Part shown: positions 6,048-8,159 of the stretch, one piece after another
Layout: each line of letters opens with the position of its first letter
How positions within the stretch are numbered: position 1 is the stretch's first letter
NCBI GenBank assembly: GCA_001311805.1
Contig: BBCA01000086.1
Coordinates: forward strand, 1-8,159
From: Lentibacillus juripiscarius JCM 12147
Lineage (GTDB): Bacteria > Bacillota > Bacilli > Bacillales_D > Amphibacillaceae
Direction: 5' to 3'
Length of the DNA stretch: 8,159 bases
Notes under the pieces: generated by a model
Seen by the model: only the letters and a program-made list of their open reading frames with translations
Databases searched by the model: none
Told to the model about the DNA's origin: nothing
Position numbers and translations under genes: made by a program

Positions 6048-6133
6048 TAACCGCTGTACCATTGCTAGCCACATACGTGGATACAATGACGCTTGTTGGG
6101 GTGTCCCCCAGGCCCTCTTAGTGCGTATTTGAC

Positions 6134-6165
6134 TGCCTCAATGGCAATCTCTTATCCTTTAGGCT
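6134..6165 (+). repeat. 32-bp unit, copy 1
   Basis: The unit starts TGCCTCAATGGCAA and ends CCTTTAGGCT. It matches copy 2 (6266-6297) at 27 of 32 positions without gaps. The region 5943-6370 has no gene I can support; besides R11 and these two units, only CTTGTTGGGG is repeated in it (about 6092 and 6322). Confidence 0.6.
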
Positions 6166-6259
6166 AAATTGAAATATGGGGGTACTGGTGCGGTGCTAAC
6201 GTCTGCTATCTTATTAGTATTCTATTATGTTTTTGTTTTAACTCCTCTTGTAAACGAAA

Positions 6260-6297
6260 GTAGGTTGCCTTAATGGCAACCTACTAGCCTTTAGGCT
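6260..6297 (+). repeat. 32-bp unit, copy 2, with perfect hairpin
   Basis: GTAGGTTGCC (6260-6269) pairs perfectly with GGCAACCTAC (6275-6284) around TTAAT. AGCCT/AGGCT (6286-6297) forms a second small stem. It lies about 75 bp downstream of the stop of the minus-strand gene, so it could end that transcript, but no clear T-run follows on either strand. Confidence 0.65.
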
Positions 6298-6370
6298 TAT
6301 GTGTTTCCTTCATAATTTGCGCCTTGTTGGGGCAGAAATAGGTGTTGGTTACTTTTGTGATTTTCGGAAT

Positions 6371-6533
6371 CTAATCTTTTACTTTCCTACGAGAAAATAA
6401 TCTTATAACAATAATTATTAACGCGAATCCACTGATTATTAAATACACATATTTAGGTAGTTCAAAGAAAATTAAAGTTAAAAAGATAAAAAGGAACAAG
6501 ATGGAAAAATGTTGAACTTGATAAAAAATTCAT
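6371..6533 (-). pseudogene. 53-residue two-TM protein, candidate immunity protein, frameshifted
   Basis: On the minus strand, AAAAGGAG lies about 6 nt before ATG at 6533-6531. One extra base in the six-base run at 6523-6528 breaks the frame after MNFL. Removing it gives MNFYQVQHFSILFLFIFLTL, then IFFELPKYVYLIISGFALII and IVIRLFSRRKVKD, with a stop at 6373-6371. This is two helices around a short ELPKY turn with a strongly basic end. It is divergent from the exported protein at 6617, with 83 bp between the starts. Small two-TM basic proteins beside exported bacteriocins often confer self-immunity; that role here is inferred from position and topology only. Confidence 0.62.
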
Positions 6534-6550
6534 GTTATTCTCCTTTTGTA

Positions 6551-6583
6551 TTGATTTGGTAGTTTATCTCCTTTATCCTACCA
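6551..6583 (+). promoter_or_regulatory. Possible promoter and operator in the divergent intergenic region
   Basis: TTGATT (6551-6556) and TATCCT (6574-6579) stand 17 bp apart as a weak -35/-10 pair for the exported gene. An inverted repeat TGGTAG (6557-6562) / CTACCA (6578-6583) frames the spacer and could be a regulator site. Both signals are weak. Confidence 0.35.
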
Positions 6584-6616
6584 TTTGCAGGAAAGATATT
6601 AAAAGGAGGAAGTATT

Positions 6617-7224
6617 ATGAAAAAATTCTTTATTGGATTAATGTCAGCACTATTAGTATTTAGTTTTACAGGGCAATCTTTTGCTAATGCAGAAAGTAAT
6701 TTGGCTAATGAGAAAGCTATTCAGAGCATTAGTGACGAAGGAAATTTCTTTCATAAAGACACAAACTTATTTCTACAAGCGATAGTAGATGTACCAGATG
6801 AAATAGTAAAACAAGGAATTGAATCTACTATTACTTGGATAGAAAACGATACTGGTTTAGATTTACATAATGATAATGGCGTTTTGAAAATGACAGTTGA
6901 TGGAGAAGGAACTAAAACTGTAGGTCAATTTCAGACATTTGGATTTTGGAGTTGTACTTCAGCAGTTTTGGCAGCTGTTGCTGGTGTGGGAATACCATTT
7001 ACTAAGATTTTTAAGTTGAAGAAAGCTATCGACGCTCTTGGTGGTGTAAGTAAATTTGTAGACGATGTAGTAGATCTTGCTTCAAAATATAAAGATAGGG
7101 GATATAGTAAAACAGGTGCCCTGAAAAAGCTATTAAAGAATTAGATGATGGTTTAGGAAGCGACTTACAAAGTGCATTATTGGATCTTGCAGGAATAACT
7201 GCAATTAAAGCAGGTTGCTTTTAA
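6617..7224 (+). pseudogene. Sec-exported bacteriocin-like protein, frameshifted near the C-terminus
   Basis: AAAAGGAGGAAG precedes ATG 6617. Residues 1-25 form a classical Sec signal peptide (MKKFFIGLMSALLVFSFTGQ, then SFANA as a likely cleavage site). The mature N-terminal part is acidic, followed by a GFWSCTSAVLAAVAGVGIPF hydrophobic segment (about 109-128) and a basic stretch FTKIFKLKKAIDALGGVSKF. The frame stops at 7142-7144. Adding one A to the A5 run at 7124-7128 gives KKAIKELDDGLGSDLQSALL, then DLAGITAIKAGCF, with TAA at 7222-7224. That makes 202 residues with only two Cys (113 and 201), which could form one disulfide. The glycine/alanine-rich segment and terminal GITAIKxxCF-like motif resemble large bacteriocin-like proteins of Bacillaceae as I recall them; no family is certain. 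It is followed by a strong terminator. Confidence 0.62.
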
Positions 7225-7261
7225 TTGCAGTTCTGTAAGTTAAACATGTTGTTTTAAAAGG

Positions 7262-7303
7262 TTAAGAGCCTGTTTTTTCAAAAACAGGCTCTTAAAATAT
7301 TTG
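7262..7303 (+). terminator. Strong terminator after the exported protein gene
   Basis: TTAAGAGCCTGTTTTT (7262-7277) pairs perfectly over 16 bp with AAAAACAGGCTCTTAA (7280-7295) around a two-base loop, followed by AATATTTG. It can act on either strand. The stretch 7304-7440 beyond it holds nothing I can support. Confidence 0.87.
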
Positions 7304-7440
7304 TTACGGAATAATTCTTTGGGATTTGTTGTATTCTTTTGGATTGGCAATTATTTTATCGCCGCTTTGTTACATCATCCTAAAAATAATATCCAAGACT
7401 TTTTATCATTGGAAACAAAGAAATGGGACTTGATGAATAT

Positions 7441-7834
7441 TGCCATCCAATTGAGCCATAGTTGCCATTTTTCTGAGCCATCGATGACAAGAAATTGAGC
7501 CAGTTATGACAAAGGTGAGCCTTACTGGAAAACATCACCGTTATAACCACAGCGTTAGCTGCTTGCCCTTGACCGCCGTGCCACTTCTTAGTGATCGCTG
7601 GAAGGGGGCGGGGCCCCGCCAGCGGAACTTAGAAGTGATTGTCCGTGGTACGCTGCTGATGCGGATGGAGCCCTAAAGGCTGCTTTTTCTCCATCCGCCA
7701 TAGAAAACACTACCACGGACACAAACAAGGTCAAGGGTGGTGGAAGCGTTGCTATATCAGTAATCAAACATACTGGCTCTCTTAATGGCAACGGTGGCTC
7801 AAAATTATGTCATAGCTGGCTCTAAAATATGGCA
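7441..7834. mobile_element. Non-autonomous element with IS21-like multiple end repeats (MITE-like)
   Basis: The left end carries GAGCC(A) at 7453, 7475, 7497 and 7517 (spacing 22, 22, 20), interleaved with TTGCCAT and ATGACA. The right end carries the inverse TGGCTC at 7774, 7795 and 7817 (spacing 21, 22), interleaved with TGGCA and TGTCAT. Read inward from each side, both ends follow the same order of TGCCA/TGACA and GAGCCA. Repeated sites at the termini are typical of IS21-family elements, where they bind the transposase. No istA- or istB-like gene lies between them: the inside is a short GC-rich structured segment. Exact ends and target duplication could not be fixed; 7441-7834 is the outermost TGCCA/TGGCA pair. 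Confidence 0.62.
7566..7737. other. GC-rich multi-branched inverted-repeat structure inside the element
   Basis: Four nested or adjacent stems can be drawn. CCCTTGACC (7566-7574) pairs with GGTCAAGGG (7729-7737). CACTTCTTAGT (7582-7592) pairs with ACTTAGAAGTG (7627-7637, one mismatch), enclosing CGCTGG/CCAGCG and the palindrome GGCGGGGCCCCGCC (7607-7620). TGTCCGTGGTA (7640-7650) pairs with TACCACGGACA (7711-7721), enclosing GCGGATGGAG (7661-7670) with CTCCATCCGC (7689-7698). Together they make a junction with two long arms. It could be a folded RNA, a cruciform, or fold-back DNA of a mobile element. No coding sequence is supported here. Confidence 0.7.
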
Positions 7835-7909
7835 AGGGTGGTATTATCTGATGTCTTTATTCACTTGATACAAAATAGCAATATCACCTACTATAATTTT
7901 AAGATTATT

Positions 7910-7927
7910 CCAGAAAAGGGCACGATT
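7910..7927 (+). repeat. Possible degenerate left box of the intergenic repeat (R12)
   Basis: ATTCCAGAAAAGGGCACG (7910-7927) resembles the left box TTCCATAAAAGGGCGC of R3 and R11, with two or three changes. No closing arm or right box can be recognised. If real, it is an outlying copy of the array beyond the exported-protein module and the mobile element. Confidence 0.38.
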
Positions 7928-7991
7928 GCAGAAGTAGTTCCTTTGCTTAAGCAGCCAGAGTGAGCTTCTAAAATACAGGAAACGTATATTG

Positions 7992-8000
7992 TGTTATGAT
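7992..8000 (+). promoter_or_regulatory. Extended -10 promoter element for the last gene
   Basis: TGT followed by TATGAT (7995-8000) is an extended -10 element, 29 bp before the start codon at 8029. The -35 region (AATACA, about 7972-7977) is poor, which fits an extended -10 promoter. Confidence 0.5.
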
Positions 8001-8028
8001 AAAGAAAATACAAACTGGCGGTGATTTC

Positions 8029-8159
8029 ATGGGATTTATTGAATCCTCAGAAGAACTTATGAATCGCATAGAAAATATGGATCGTGATAATTCAGTTTTT
8101 CATTTTTCTATCCCAGGAAAAGGAAAATTCACCCTCGTACTACAGGAAGAGGATGAGAA
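8029..8159 (+). CDS. Hypothetical soluble protein, 5' part only
   Basis: ATG 8029 follows GGCGGTG (about 8017-8023) at suitable spacing. The 43 residues present begin MGFIESSEELMNRIENMDRD and continue FHFSIPGKGKFTLVLQEEDE before the window ends, so the C-terminus is unknown. The segment is charged, without signal peptide or membrane helix; an N-terminal amphipathic helix and two beta strands look likely. I do not recognise the family. It has its own extended -10 promoter. Confidence 0.72.
   Translation, partial: MGFIESSEELMNRIENMDRDNSVFHFSIPGKGKFTLVLQEEDE

Noticed and set aside
7201..7228. Second terminator hairpin overlapping the stop of the exported-protein gene (GCAATTAAAGCA / TGCTTTTAATTGC)
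   Set aside because: The stem has a bulge, overlaps coding sequence and lacks a T-run; the true terminator is at 7262-7303.
7301..7498. 65-residue + strand reading frame starting just after the terminator
   Set aside because: There is no ribosome binding site, its start sits on the terminator tail, and it runs into the IS21-like end repeats.
7588..7791. 67-residue minus-strand reading frame
   Set aside because: It lies inside the GC-rich inverted-repeat core; its composition (runs of Pro, Ala, Ser) follows from the palindromes.

Overview
The window is AT-rich, uses TTG and GTG starts as well as ATG, has strong AGGAGG-type ribosome binding sites, and carries families common in Bacillaceae (DUF6366, DUF4064, VC0807-like, PhnB-like VOC). 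It most likely comes from a Bacillus-like Firmicute, in an accessory region rather than a core operon. No tRNA, rRNA, CRISPR array or intact transposase or recombinase gene is visible.

Positions 1-6050 look like a cassette-style array. Small, mostly unrelated genes all lie on the + strand, one or two at a time. Each unit is separated by a copy of the same composite repeat: a left box ending in AAAGGGCGC, an imperfect hairpin closing with GCGCC-like bases, and usually a right box resembling GGGCCAGATTGTTGAACAA. I count eleven copies here (R1-R11) and one doubtful copy near 7910. The passengers are a DUF6366-like protein, several 1-4 TM membrane proteins, an XRE regulator with a membrane partner, a PhnB/VOC protein, a zinc-ribbon protein, a VC0807-like membrane protein and a DUF4064-like protein. 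Most rely only on their own ribosome binding site. The XRE operon has its own promoter, with a palindromic operator in the spacer.

Positions 6050-7300 hold a different module. After a gene-poor stretch containing two copies of a 32-bp unit, a divergent pair is seen: a 53-residue two-TM protein on the minus strand, and a 202-residue Sec-exported protein on the + strand, closed by a strong terminator. The layout resembles a bacteriocin with its immunity protein, but this is inference.

Positions 7441-7834 contain an element without a transposase. Both ends carry inverted arrays of GAGCCA motifs at about 22-bp spacing, like IS21-family ends, and the centre is a GC-rich multi-branched inverted-repeat structure. 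It looks like a non-autonomous (MITE-like) element. The window ends inside an unrecognised gene starting at 8029.

The main caution is that at least twelve genes are interrupted by single-base indels, mostly in A or T runs, while the rest of each protein reads cleanly and nonsense mutations are otherwise absent. This points to indel errors in the sequence as much as to real decay. Broken genes are given below as full spans with the shift positions.
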